Shown here piece by piece: positions 56,053 to 64,000 of a stretch of 64,000 nucleotides of DNA (position 1 is the stretch's first letter; each line of letters opens with the position of its first letter). The translations under genes were made by a program, and so were the position numbers. Below the pieces are notes generated by a model that was not told where the DNA came from, ran no database searches, and worked only from the letters and a program-made list of their open reading frames with translations. The stretch covers positions 9,037 to 73,036 of the forward strand of contig JBCDCB010000009.1 of assembly GCA_039182735.1 (NCBI GenBank), read 5' to 3'. The DNA is from JBCDCB01 sp039182735. GTDB lineage: Bacteria > Planctomycetota > Phycisphaerae > Phycisphaerales > UBA1924.

Positions 56053-56083
56053 AGCCCCGTCGATCTCGGCGGGGCTTCTTTCT
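56053..56083 (+). terminator. intrinsic terminator after rpoC
   Basis: A 7-bp stem AGCCCCG (56053-56059) / CGGGGCT (56070-56076) with a ten-base loop is followed by TCTTTCT. It lies 35 bases after the rpoC stop and also faces the end of the minus-strand asparaginase gene. Confidence 0.8.
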
Positions 56084-56108
56084 GCGCCGGATCAGGGTGT
56101 GCGCGTGA

Positions 56109-56621
56109 TCAGGCCGAGGGCTCTTTGACGAACGTCCCACGCTCGTAGTTCTTGTGCACTCCCGGAAACGAGAGCACCTTCCCGTGCCCCGCGAAGTACA
56201 CGCCCGGATCGAGCATGCTCGACGCGAGCAGCGCCTCGGTGAGGTTCTGCTGCGCGTCGCTCGAGCGCATCTCGAAGGGACGCATCGCCCCCGTCAGCAC
56301 GATCGGCACGCTGGGCTTCGGCTCGGTCAGCAACATGCGCTCGCCGGTCACCGCCAGCGTGTCCGTCCCGTGGAGGATGATGACCGCGTCGGCGAGGTCC
56401 ATCGCCGCCAGCGCCACACGCACGATCTGCTCGCGCTGCTCCTCGGTCATGTCGCGGCTATCGACGCTCATCAGCCGGCGCACGTGCACCTCGGCGTCGT
56501 CGAGGCGCAGGCGGCGCAGCATGCGCTGCACGATCGAGCGTTTGTTCGACAGCTCGCCCGAGAACTCGTCGTACGTCTTCTCGATCGTCCCGCCGGTGGT
56601 GATGAGCTCGACCTGCCGCAT
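56109..56621 (-). CDS. half-length asparaginase-like protein
   Basis: A 170-residue protein equivalent to the N-terminal domain of type I L-asparaginases. TTGGTIEKTYD carries the first catalytic Thr, HGTDTLAVT holds the second Thr-Asp pair, and PIVLTGAMRPFE follows. Full asparaginases have about 330 residues; the C-terminal domain is missing. Short stand-alone relatives exist, so this may be functional rather than broken. It lies downstream of the thioesterase gene on the same strand. Confidence 0.8.
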   Translation of the reverse strand: MRQVELITTGGTIEKTYDEFSGELSNKRSIVQRMLRRLRLDDAEVHVRRLMSVDSRDMTEEQREQIVRVALAAMDLADAVIILHGTDTLAVTGERMLLTEPKPSVPIVLTGAMRPFEMRSSDAQQNLTEALLASSMLDPGVYFAGHGKVLSFPGVHKNYERGTFVKEPSA

Positions 56622-56636
56622 GCGTCGATCGTACGC

Positions 56637-57026
56637 CTACCCGCCGATCGGCGTCGGCTTGCCGTCGTCGTCGATCGCGACGAGCGTGACCTCGCCCTCG
56701 GTGACCTTGACGTCTTCGTTGTCGCCGCGCATCCGCTGCGCTGTGACCTCGACCGCGACGCGGAGCGACGTGCGCCCGACACGGATCGTGCGCGCCCACA
56801 GGCACAGCACGTCGCCGACGCGCACCGGTTCGTGGAACACGATCTGGTCCATCGCGACCGTGACCCAGGTGTGCGACGCGTGGCGCAGCGCTTCGACGAA
56901 CGCCGCCTGGTCGATCAGCGACAGGATGACCCCGCCGAAGATCGTTCCCTGCGGGTTCGTGTCGCGCGGCATCATCACCGTGCGGATCGCCGGTGTGCCG
57001 GACTGCTCGATCGATCCCTCAGCCAT
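56637..57026 (-). CDS. acyl-CoA thioesterase (YciA/BACH hotdog family)
   Basis: A 129-residue hotdog-fold enzyme hydrolysing acyl-CoA. DTNPQGTIFGGVILSLIDQAA is the family core, with the Asn/Asp-containing turn near residue 23 and the Asp of LIDQAA as likely catalytic residue. ATG 57026 overlaps the phosphatase stop by eight bases, so the two are coupled in translation. Fifteen bases separate it from the asparaginase gene. Confidence 0.88.
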   Translation of the reverse strand: MAEGSIEQSGTPAIRTVMMPRDTNPQGTIFGGVILSLIDQAAFVEALRHASHTWVTVAMDQIVFHEPVRVGDVLCLWARTIRVGRTSLRVAVEVTAQRMRGDNEDVKVTEGEVTLVAIDDDGKPTPIGG

Positions 57027-59211
57027 CGTGCGTCTCCAGCGACTTGATCACCACCATCGTCACGTCGTCTTCCTGCGGCCCGTCGGCGCGGTACGCGCGC
57101 ACGTCCGCGTCGATCGCGGCGCGGATCTCTTCGGCGCTCGCATGCGCGTTGGTACGAATGACAGCGCGCAGCCGGTCCTTGCCGTAGAGGTCGTGGTTGT
57201 CGCCACCGCCGCGTGTCTCCCAGATGCCGTCCGTCCCGATCACCAGCACAAGGCCCGGCTTCCACTCGCCCGACTCGAACTCGTGGAACTCCCACGAGGG
57301 CTCGACCCCCAGCGGGATGTCTTGCCCCTCGAACTCGCGGAACGTGTCCGCCTCGATGTCGTAGACGATCGCCGGATCGTGCCCCGCGCTCGCCCACCGT
57401 GCCACGTGTCGCTCGGCGTCGATCACGAGGTAGTACAGCGTCATGAACCGCCCGTCGGGCGAGTCTTCCCACAGGTGCGTGTTGACGGTCTCGAAAAGTT
57501 CCTTGATCGCTCCCGGCTTGCGCGCCGTGACCCGCAGCAGCGCGCGCGCCGTAGTCATGAGCAGCGCCGCCGCGATGCCGTGCCCCGTCACATCGCCCAC
57601 GGCGATCGCGATGGATTGCTCGCCCAGCCGTTCGAGACGGATGAAGTCGAAGTAATCGCCGCCCGTCTCGTCGCAGTATTCGCTGCGCCCCGCGATATCA
57701 AGCCCCTCCACGTCCGGCGGCTCCTGCGGCAGCAGGTGCTGCTGCAGTTCCATCGCGACGCTCAGCGCTTCGCGCATGTGCATGCGCTCTTCGAGCTTGG
57801 GCACCATGTCGTTGAAGGTGTGCGCGAGCGTGCCGATCTCATCGTCGGGGAAGGACGTGGCCCGCGCGTCGAGGTCGCCGCGCGCGAGCCGACCGGAGAC
57901 CTCGGTCAGTTCGCGCACCGGGCGCGTGACACGCCTGGAAGAGACCATCGCGATCAACACCACCACGCCGAGCACGGAGACGATCACGCTCGCGTTCAGG
58001 ATGAGCTGCCCGCGTGTGCGCGCGCGGACTGCCTGACCCGTGCGCTCGGCATCCGCGAGCACCGCTTCGACGGGCACCATGACCATCGCGGCGCCCGTGG
58101 CACCACGCGCCAGGGCGCGATACGCAACGAGATGATCGATACCCTCGACCGAAACCGTCCGGAAGCCGCTCAGCGAGACCTCCGGATCCCCCGACGCGAC
58201 GCGACGCATCTGCTCGACGACGGATCGCGTGTCGTCCGCATCATCGAACGCCAGATCGCCCGACGTGATTCGCAGCGCCGTGTCGAAGCCCGGGCGAGAT
58301 CGCTTGCCGAGCATCGCGATCATCCGATCGGGGAACGCGCCGTTGAGCGCGATCAGCGCGGATGTCGCTTCGTCCGCCCACGACGGGTCGAGGTTGGAAC
58401 GCTCGAGCAGCGTCGTGAGATCGAGATCGAGCCCCGTCACACCGACCGCGGCTCCGCTCGCGTCGCGCACCCTTGTCGCGCCGGTGATCACCAGACGCCC
58501 GGTCGAAGCGTCGAGCATCGGGTCCGACCACACGACATCGTTCCCGTCGATCAGCGCGGGCGGCGTGTTCATCGCGCGCACGTACCACCCGCGCTCGCGC
58601 GGATCGAAGCCGTTGGGGTATCCGCCGTGCCCCGGGAAGACGGCGTGCACGCCGTTCTCGATCCCCGTGAACTGCCAGAGCACGTCCGCATTCACCCGGC
58701 GGACGTGCGCGTACACGTCACCCAGCGCACCAAGCCGGCGCGCGTCTTCGAGACGCTCGTCCGTGACCTCGCCCGCCACGACGATTGCCGGCGTGCAGGG
58801 TGTGATACGCATCGAACGGCGCGTCCCGTCGTCGAGCAGCGTCTGGAACCGATCAGAGTACACCGCGCAGTCGGGCAGCATCCCGTTCGGATCGTCGAAG
58901 GCGGATGCAAACAGGACGCCCGTCCCCATCGGTGCGGGCGCGCGCAGCGCGCGTTCCACCTCGTCGCGTTGCAGCTCCACCGCGAGCTCCACCGCCCGCT
59001 GGATCTGGTCGAGCAGCACGCCGAACTGCTCCGCGGCCTCACGCAGCTCCCGCTCGGCGCGATCCGACAGGTCGCGCTCGGCGGTCGCCGCGAGCTCGAG
59101 CCCCAGCGCCCGCATCGTTCGCTGCCCGAGCCCCGCGACGATCAGGATCGGCGGCAGCGCCACGGTCAGAAGCAGCAGCATGAGCTTGCGTCGCAGCGGC
59201 ATCCGCCGCAT
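57019..59211 (-). CDS. SpoIIE-type PP2C phosphatase with Cache and HAMP domains
   Basis: A 730-residue membrane sensor phosphatase (or 727 from ATG 59202). One membrane helix lies at about residues 10-30, followed by a large extracytoplasmic Cache-like sensor (NGFDPRERGWYVRAM and GVTGLDLDLTTLLERS are typical) to about residue 400, a second helix and HAMP domain. The cytoplasmic PP2C/SpoIIE domain has GGDYFDFIRL, VGDVTGHGIAAALLM and GTDGIWETR metal-site motifs. It likely dephosphorylates an anti-anti-sigma protein; none is near. It is divergent from the SixA gene. Confidence 0.9.
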   Translation of the reverse strand: MRRMPLRRKLMLLLLTVALPPILIVAGLGQRTMRALGLELAATAERDLSDRAERELREAAEQFGVLLDQIQRAVELAVELQRDEVERALRAPAPMGTGVLFASAFDDPNGMLPDCAVYSDRFQTLLDDGTRRSMRITPCTPAIVVAGEVTDERLEDARRLGALGDVYAHVRRVNADVLWQFTGIENGVHAVFPGHGGYPNGFDPRERGWYVRAMNTPPALIDGNDVVWSDPMLDASTGRLVITGATRVRDASGAAVGVTGLDLDLTTLLERSNLDPSWADEATSALIALNGAFPDRMIAMLGKRSRPGFDTALRITSGDLAFDDADDTRSVVEQMRRVASGDPEVSLSGFRTVSVEGIDHLVAYRALARGATGAAMVMVPVEAVLADAERTGQAVRARTRGQLILNASVIVSVLGVVVLIAMVSSRRVTRPVRELTEVSGRLARGDLDARATSFPDDEIGTLAHTFNDMVPKLEERMHMREALSVAMELQQHLLPQEPPDVEGLDIAGRSEYCDETGGDYFDFIRLERLGEQSIAIAVGDVTGHGIAAALLMTTARALLRVTARKPGAIKELFETVNTHLWEDSPDGRFMTLYYLVIDAERHVARWASAGHDPAIVYDIEADTFREFEGQDIPLGVEPSWEFHEFESGEWKPGLVLVIGTDGIWETRGGGDNHDLYGKDRLRAVIRTNAHASAEEIRAAIDADVRAYRADGPQEDDVTMVVIKSLETHDG

Positions 59212-59232
59212 CGTACCCGTCGGAGGTGCGCG

Positions 59233-59739
59233 ATGAGGCTCTACATCGTTCGACACGGCAAGGCCGAACGGTCGTCGGATTCGGGGCGGGATCAGGACCG
59301 TGATCTGCGCGCGCGTGGGCACCGTCAGGCGGAGTTCATCGCCGAGTCTCTCGCCGCCGACGAGCATGTCCCGGGTCTCATCGTCACGAGCCGCTTCAAC
59401 CGCGCATTCGACACGGCACGCGCGATCCAGCACGCCGTCGGCTGCCCGCTCCACACCGACCCATTGCTCGAAACCGATCTGCCCGTTTCGAACGCCGTCA
59501 CCGTCGTGCAGCGCGTCGCAACGCGTGGCGATGTGCGCGCGCTCGCCATCGTCGGGCACAACAACCAGCTCACCGAGTTCGTCGCCATGCTCGGCAGCGG
59601 GCACAACGACGTGGACGGGCACTATCTCCGCACCGGCGAAGCCGCCGTCTTCGATGTGCTCGATCCCGACGCGCTCCCGACCGCGGCGTCGGCGACCTTC
59701 CGCGCCTTCCTCCGCCTCGACGACGGCGAGGGCGACTGA
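59233..59739 (+). CDS. sixA: SixA-type phosphohistidine phosphatase
   Basis: A 168-residue histidine-phosphatase superfamily protein. IVRHGKAE (His at residue 8), TSRFNRAFDTA and VGHNNQLTEF are the expected active-site motifs. SixA enzymes dephosphorylate phosphohistidine on proteins. ATG 59233 follows CGGAGGTG. It converges with the DUF2959 gene, the two stops being three bases apart. Confidence 0.88.
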   Translation: MRLYIVRHGKAERSSDSGRDQDRDLRARGHRQAEFIAESLAADEHVPGLIVTSRFNRAFDTARAIQHAVGCPLHTDPLLETDLPVSNAVTVVQRVATRGDVRALAIVGHNNQLTEFVAMLGSGHNDVDGHYLRTGEAAVFDVLDPDALPTAASATFRAFLRLDDGEGD

Positions 59740-59742
59740 CGC

Positions 59743-60390
59743 CTACGTGCGCATCTGCTCGATGAAGGCGTTGGCCTCGTCGATCGAATCCTGCATCTCG
59801 CCGATGAGGTCCGCGATGTCGCCCTCCAGCACGCTGAGCTCCTGATCCAGCGACGCGATCGCCCGCGCGTTGAGGTTGTGCTTCAGGAACAACACCTGAT
59901 CGTTGAGCGCGCGCAGCACCGGGTCCATTGTGGACTCCGCCTTGCGCATCGCGCCGATCAGTCGCGCATACTGCGCGCGCGTCGTCCCGAGCTGCTCTTC
60001 GCTCGCCGAGCGGAGCGCCTGCGATTCGTACTGGTCCAGCTCCGTCTCCCACTCCGAGAAGAGCTTCTTCGCGACGACCTCGACGTTGTCGATGCGATCC
60101 CTCACGCCCTTCGCACGGGATTCGCTCCTCTTCAGCGAGCGGCTCAGGCGGTCGTAGATCTCTTCGAGGTCCTCATCGACCGGCCCGGTCAGCGCCCGGA
60201 ACTCCTCGAGCGCGTCGGCGAACTGCTCCTTCGCCGCCTCCTGCCCGTCGCGGGCGGACTCGACGCGATCGACGAGCTGCTCGCGCTTCTCGTACCCCAC
60301 GGCCTCGCCCGCCGCGATCATCGCGCTCTGGCACCCGCCCAGCAGCACACCCATCATCGAAACCACCGCCGCCAGTGTGAACGCTCTCAT
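59743..60390 (-). CDS. DUF2959 family lipoprotein
   Basis: A 215-residue, mostly helical lipoprotein. The lipobox GVLLGGC puts the lipidated Cys near residue 20. The long coiled-coil body (ESARDGQEAAKEQFADALEEF, VLFLKHNLNARAIASLDQEL) matches DUF2959, an uncharacterised family of cell-envelope proteins. Start at ATG 60390. It is divergent from the pseudouridine synthase across about 32 bases. Confidence 0.85.
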   Translation of the reverse strand: MRAFTLAAVVSMMGVLLGGCQSAMIAAGEAVGYEKREQLVDRVESARDGQEAAKEQFADALEEFRALTGPVDEDLEEIYDRLSRSLKRSESRAKGVRDRIDNVEVVAKKLFSEWETELDQYESQALRSASEEQLGTTRAQYARLIGAMRKAESTMDPVLRALNDQVLFLKHNLNARAIASLDQELSVLEGDIADLIGEMQDSIDEANAFIEQMRT

Positions 60391-60422
60391 GCCGGGAGTG
60401 TATCGCCCGCGTAGGCTCCGCC

Positions 60423-61331
60423 GTGACGAACACCCTCCAGACCGACGCGCCGGACCTCGACGCGCTCTTCCCCGTCGCGCCGATCCGCGGCCCGGAGGAG
60501 CCGCCGCTCCTCTGCGTGCGCCACCTCGCGCCCACGTTCGCGCTGGTCGAAAAACCCGCCGGTCTCCACAGCGTGCCGGGACGCACCGAAGACAAGTTCG
60601 ATTCCGTGCGCACACGCGCCGAGACCGTCTTCCCCGATGCCAGCGGCCCGCTCATCGTCCATCGCCTCGACCTCGACACCAGCGGGCTCATGGTCATCGG
60701 GCTCAACCCCGAAGCTCACAGCAAGCTGTCGCGCCAGTTCATGCATCGCAAGGTCGGCAAGACCTACATCGCGCTGCTCGACGGCGACCTGCAGGGCGAG
60801 CCCGAGGGCACCATCGAACTCCCGCTCACCTACGACGAACCCGACAAGCCGCGCCACCGCGTGGACTTCATGCACGGCAGACCGTCCAGGTCGCTTTACC
60901 GCGTCACGTGGCGCGGCGAGTGGGGGGGACGTCCCGTCACGCTTGTCGAGTTCCGACCCGAGACCGGGCGCACGCACCAGCTCCGCCTGCACGCCGCGTG
61001 CCCGCGCACGCTGCCGGGCGATGCCTACGCGTGGTCCGCGACCGCCGGCGTCATCCGCTGGGGCGACGAACGCCTTATCCCGCCCAACATGCCGCCCAAG
61101 CTCAAACGTCAAGGCAAGCTCAAGTCGCGCGAGTTGAAACGCGAGCGCGAGGGCGTCGAGTCGATCCCCGGCGGGCTCGGGCTGCCCATCCTCGGCGACC
61201 CGCTCTATTCAACCACCGCCGACGCCGCGCCGCGCCTCATGCTGCACGCCGACTTCCTGGCTTTCTGGGACCTCGAATCCGACGCGTGGCTCAAGTTCGG
61301 GAGCAAGGCGCTCCCCAACTCCAACTCCTAG
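60423..61331 (+). CDS. RluA-family pseudouridine synthase
   Basis: Converts uridine to pseudouridine in RNA. It is 302 residues, starting at GTG 60423. The catalytic segment HRLDLDTSGLMVIG carries the invariant Asp, and RPETGRTHQLRLH is the second motif. There is no S4 domain. An insertion of about 45 charged residues (near 200-250, KLKRQGKLKSRELKRERE) precedes the C-terminal part. The target site is unknown. Confidence 0.88.
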   Translation: MTNTLQTDAPDLDALFPVAPIRGPEEPPLLCVRHLAPTFALVEKPAGLHSVPGRTEDKFDSVRTRAETVFPDASGPLIVHRLDLDTSGLMVIGLNPEAHSKLSRQFMHRKVGKTYIALLDGDLQGEPEGTIELPLTYDEPDKPRHRVDFMHGRPSRSLYRVTWRGEWGGRPVTLVEFRPETGRTHQLRLHAACPRTLPGDAYAWSATAGVIRWGDERLIPPNMPPKLKRQGKLKSRELKREREGVESIPGGLGLPILGDPLYSTTADAAPRLMLHADFLAFWDLESDAWLKFGSKALPNSNS

Positions 61332-61334
61332 TGG

Positions 61335-61353
61335 GACGGGCATCTTGCCCGTC
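61335..61353 (+). terminator. terminator-like hairpin after the pseudouridine synthase
   Basis: A perfect 8-bp palindrome GACGGGCA (61335-61342) / TGCCCGTC (61346-61353) with a three-base loop lies four bases after the stop. The tail is only weakly T-rich. Confidence 0.6.
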
Positions 61354-61372
61354 TCCTACTCGATCTCATCCG

Positions 61373-61543
61373 AGTGTGGCACGGCTGGCTCGCCCGGCCG
61401 TGGTTCCGCACAAAGAGACACCGGCTCACAAGGTGCCAGTGCCACACTGGGATACGCAGGTGCCACGATGCAGCTTTGCTGCATCGTGGCCTTCGAGTTC
61501 ATGGGGTATCTCGGCACGACGCGCCGCGAGGCGGCGCATCGTG
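61373..61543. repeat. cluster of three palindromic elements
   Basis: Within 170 bases of non-coding DNA there are: a 10-bp inverted repeat AGTGTGGCAC (61373-61382) / GTGCCACACT (61439-61448); a perfect 13-bp hairpin 61462-61474 / 61478-61490 with loop TTT; and a hairpin with one mismatch 61515-61527 / 61531-61543 with loop GAG. The last two share the arm sequence around CACGATGC/GCATCGTG, so they may be copies of one element. They could be REP-like repeats, RNA processing sites or protein-binding sites. Confidence 0.6.
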
Positions 61544-61554
61544 GCACCGCACGA

Positions 61555-61920
61555 TCAACCCCCGCTCGCCTTCGCCTTGTAGCCTTGCTCGATCAGCAGT
61601 TTGACGACCTTGTCGCGATGGTCGCCCTGCAGGACAAGTTCGGGCCCGTCCTTGGAGTCGCTCACGCCGCCGCCGGTGCCGCAGGCCGTGCGGAGCGTCT
61701 TGAGCAGCCCCTTCAGATCGGCGGCCTCCGCGTCCAGCCCGCCGACGACGGTGTTCCACTTGCCGCGCCGCTTCTCGCGCCGCACACGCGGGTGTTGTGA
61801 GGAAGGGTTGACGACGTTGCCGCGCGCGTCACGCGGGCACGAGCAGTCGGAGAGCGCCTGCTCGCACCGTTCGCAGGTGACGGGTTGCTCCAGTGATGTG
61901 CCGTCGAAGAGGCCGGGCAT
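61555..61920 (-). CDS. SUI1/eIF1-family translation factor (YciH-like)
   Basis: A 121-residue protein from ATG 61920. The C-terminal SUI1 domain shows the typical basic KRRGKWNTVVGGL, LLKTLRTACGTGGGV and ELVLQGDHRDKVVKLLIEQGY; such proteins influence start-codon selection. The N-terminal part has a four-Cys cluster (CERCEQALSDCSCP), a possible zinc site. The upstream 14 codons in frame overlap the next gene's end and are not used. Confidence 0.85.
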   Translation of the reverse strand: MPGLFDGTSLEQPVTCERCEQALSDCSCPRDARGNVVNPSSQHPRVRREKRRGKWNTVVGGLDAEAADLKGLLKTLRTACGTGGGVSDSKDGPELVLQGDHRDKVVKLLIEQGYKAKASGG

Positions 61921-61933
61921 TGGATGCGAATAG

Positions 61934-63055
61934 TTACTGCTCAGATCGCAAGCGAGGCACAAAATCTAACATGTCTAACTCCAACAGCGAGCTGTGAAGG
62001 TAGTCTGCGACGTCGCTGTCACTCATCGATCGCAGCGGGTGATCAAATCCCAGGCGCTCGTGCAGTCGGGTTGCGACTTCCCGGGGCCAGCAGCTCATCG
62101 ACATCTGAATAAGCTCTGAGCCGCTTTGCTCGGCAAGCTGTAGTGAATTGGATCTTGGACCGGTGGGATACCTGTCTACAATGATAAATGTAATGGAACT
62201 GTGTGAAATGCCTTGTCGCTCGGCTTGTCTAGCGTATCTGCTCAGCTTGTCTCGAACGATCTCTGGATTTCCAATTCCGATGAACCTGATGTCGAATCGC
62301 GCCAGGTACCCGGGCCTAACCACCGCGGTACCATCGCACTCGCGATCATCGGTAGAGTCCGAAAGCCAGAAGGAGCGAGCTGATAGCTCGTCGTTGGATT
62401 GTCGATAGTCGAGGTTGAGTGAACTAAGCAATCCGCCAAGAACTAGGCGTTCAAAGAGTTTTCCGTATCGCGACTTGTCGGAGCCTCGAATTGCGAGCTC
62501 TGCGCATCCCATTGCGGTTAGGAATCGTAGGTACTCCACCCAAGATAACGAAACAGACTCGCCGTCTAGGTCTATCTGTGCATTGAGGATGCCGAACTCA
62601 GAAGAAAGTGACTCGGCAGCATTCGTCAGTGTTTCTTCAAAGTTTTTGGTGTACTCTTCGAAGGCTGCCGGCTCACTGCGGAGAACGTTCTGGGTACTCT
62701 TTCCAGTAATTCCAAGAAGCCACTGGGCGGGCCAGACTGAGGCGCGGTCTGACTGTGTAGCATTGGATAATTGATGCCAAGAGAGTTCAGATAGCTGTAC
62801 AAACAGGGAATTGTGCCGTTTTGACGCGTTTGCGAGCAACTTTGTCATTGCACCAAATACTTCTGCGATGCGCTGGCGCGTCATCGGCTCTGTTTGGGTG
62901 CGTACGTTGTCCCCTCTAAGTATATGAAGCGTTGCAGCCCTCAGTGATTCGGGTCCCACACGCTCAATAAATTCTTGCCCGCCAAAATTAAGCAGTCGGC
63001 GCATGTTCTCTGGGAACAGTTGGTCAATGGGAAGTTGGTCGTCGTCGCGTGGCAT
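61934..63055 (-). CDS. putative type II restriction endonuclease (CfrBI-like)
   Basis: A 373-residue protein in AT-richer DNA than the surrounding sequence. The central region (SEFGILNAQIDLDGESVSLSWVEY, then LAIRGSDKSRYGKLFERLVLGG) resembles my recollection of the CfrBI restriction endonuclease family (C^CWWGG cutters). Acidic residues in ECDGTAVV and LARFDIRFIG may be part of the active site; a clear PD-(D/E)xK signature was not found. It ends 14 bases from the start of the SUI1 gene and starts seven bases after the methyltransferase stop. The functional call rests on this pairing and remembered similarity, so it needs a profile search. Confidence 0.6.
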   Translation of the reverse strand: MPRDDDQLPIDQLFPENMRRLLNFGGQEFIERVGPESLRAATLHILRGDNVRTQTEPMTRQRIAEVFGAMTKLLANASKRHNSLFVQLSELSWHQLSNATQSDRASVWPAQWLLGITGKSTQNVLRSEPAAFEEYTKNFEETLTNAAESLSSEFGILNAQIDLDGESVSLSWVEYLRFLTAMGCAELAIRGSDKSRYGKLFERLVLGGLLSSLNLDYRQSNDELSARSFWLSDSTDDRECDGTAVVRPGYLARFDIRFIGIGNPEIVRDKLSRYARQAERQGISHSSITFIIVDRYPTGPRSNSLQLAEQSGSELIQMSMSCWPREVATRLHERLGFDHPLRSMSDSDVADYLHSSLLELDMLDFVPRLRSEQ

Positions 63056-63062
63056 AGTGGTA

Positions 63063-64000
63063 TTAAATCAGTGTTAGCGATTCTGGAGCGGGGTCGGTGC
63101 CATACCAGAGCACTTTGTTTGTTTCCTTTCCAATCCAATCCGGCATTGCCTTTTTAATCATGGCGATGTACTCCGGACTGATTTCGTGTAGCACAAAGCG
63201 CCGTCCAAGTCGCGCAGCCGCGCCCGCCGTTGTTCCAGACCCCGCGAAAGGATCTAGCACAACTTCGTCAGAGAATGAGTAGTACTGGATTATTTTGTGC
63301 GCAAGTTCGGTCGGGAATGCGGCTGGATGTTTGTTGCCAATCGCGGGGTTAATGTCCCAGACGTTTGTGCGTTCGTAGCCATCGCTAATTCTCGACGACT
63401 TGACAGCATCTGGGTCGTAGTGATTTCGGATAAACCAATCGATCAGCCGATTCGACTTCTTCCGGTAAACCATGACGTACTCGGTGATCGGAACTGCTTT
63501 GTACTGCAGGGGATTTCGATCGGCGGCGAACCGGCGCCCTCGGCCTGTGGCCCAGCCAGCACCCTCCGGCTTTCGCCAAATGATGTCGTCGATAAACTCA
63601 AAGCCCTCGTCGATGAAGAGGCGGTGCAAATCGAACGGTACTGCGATGCGGCGAGATGCTTCATTTCGACTTGCTCGACGCAGCAATACGGGTGAGCTAT
63701 TGATTGCAAAGAAGCGGCCTTCGTGGAGGACCCTGGCGCATCGTCGGATTACTTTTCGCATAAACGCGAGATAGTCCTCGTAGGCGTCATACTCGCTGTA
63801 TTCGGGTCTCGCATTAAAGTAAGGCGGAGAGGTAAAAATCAAATCGACTGAGTCTGAAGGCATATCGTCTAAAGCGTAAGGGTGTCGCCCTCGCAAACAG
63901 TATTCCGCAGGGACGAGCGTCTGTACCTGCCGCGGCTTCGACTTGTTACGGGAGGCGTTCTTGAAGGTGTGTTTAAAGGTTTCTTTAGCAGCCTCGCCTC
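63063..64000 (-). CDS. DNA methyltransferase, probably N4-cytosine type (5' end outside the window)
   Basis: At least 312 codons are visible, and the frame stays open to the right edge, so the start lies outside. Motif order is catalytic TSPPYFNARPEYSEY near the front and the S-adenosylmethionine site DPFAGSGTTAGAAARLG near the end, i.e. the beta class; SPPY rather than DPPY suggests cytosine N4 methylation. IDDIIWRKPEG and VMVYRKKSNRLIDW are also typical. The codon and base use are AT-richer than in the core genes. It is paired with the nuclease gene immediately downstream. Confidence 0.88.
   Translation of the reverse strand, partial: GEAAKETFKHTFKNASRNKSKPRQVQTLVPAEYCLRGRHPYALDDMPSDSVDLIFTSPPYFNARPEYSEYDAYEDYLAFMRKVIRRCARVLHEGRFFAINSSPVLLRRASRNEASRRIAVPFDLHRLFIDEGFEFIDDIIWRKPEGAGWATGRGRRFAADRNPLQYKAVPITEYVMVYRKKSNRLIDWFIRNHYDPDAVKSSRISDGYERTNVWDINPAIGNKHPAAFPTELAHKIIQYYSFSDEVVLDPFAGSGTTAGAAARLGRRFVLHEISPEYIAMIKKAMPDWIGKETNKVLWYGTDPAPESLTLI

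Overview
The window is about 64 kb of GC-rich bacterial DNA. It most resembles a planctomycete of the class Phycisphaerae. This is inferred from three things: two secreted proteins end in paired dockerin-like 'DxDGxG...TADITxVVSNLG' repeats; there is a Cys-x2-Cys...Cys-Pro-x-Cys mini zinc ribbon on a membrane protein; and an ECF sigma factor is paired with a large Ser/Thr kinase carrying a C-terminal repeat domain. No rRNA, transposase, integrase or CRISPR array was seen. One tRNA gene is present, tRNA-Gln(CUG).

Layout. 1-6 kb: end of an unknown gene, galE, a DUF368 lipid-carrier transporter, a small zinc-ribbon membrane protein, a chemoreceptor-like protein with a CxxCH sensor domain, and a YeaH/YhbH protein. 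6-12 kb: a partial ATP synthase operon (two assembly proteins, then atpB-atpE-atpF-atpH, a SIMPL-domain gene, atpA). It ends in a strong terminator, and atpG, atpD and atpC are not in the window. 12-18 kb: three exported proteins, namely an FG-GAP propeller with dockerin-like tail, a DUF11 lipoprotein, and a five-haem cytochrome c with dockerin-like tail. 18-23 kb: FtsK with an unusual acidic tail, a UbiA-like membrane protein and a nucleotide-sugar epimerase. 23-28 kb: a small accessory region bounded by tRNA-Gln and a degenerate copy of the 3' half of that tRNA; it holds a repressor-like gene, an orphan small gene, a 1000-residue Ser/Thr kinase and an ECF sigma gene whose natural start is followed by an in-frame amber codon. 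28-35 kb: a complete sugar-type ABC importer (binding protein, two permeases, ATPase), then YmdB-type phosphoesterase and a GNAT acetyltransferase. 35-43 kb: a DegT aminotransferase, then a run of minus-strand genes (ftsW, murG, a receiver-like protein, a diguanylate cyclase, an Hc1-like small protein, a FabZ-like dehydratase, manA).

43-56 kb: a secreted His/Arg/Tyr-rich protein, then rplK-rplA-rplJ-rplL, a terminator-like structure, a separate promoter, and rpoB-lipoprotein-rpoC, closed by a terminator. 56-62 kb: half-length asparaginase, acyl-CoA thioesterase, SpoIIE-type phosphatase, SixA phosphatase, DUF2959 lipoprotein, RluA-type pseudouridine synthase, a cluster of palindromes and a SUI1-family protein. 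62-64 kb: base composition drops and a type II restriction-modification pair begins (a CfrBI-like endonuclease and an N4-cytosine-type methyltransferase that runs off the edge).

Most of the window is housekeeping DNA with unusual insertions: a secreted protein gene inside the atp operon and a lipoprotein gene between rpoB and rpoC. The two accessory stretches (23-28 kb and 62-64 kb) are where a transferred or new system is most likely. All assignments come from reading the sequence; no database search was run.
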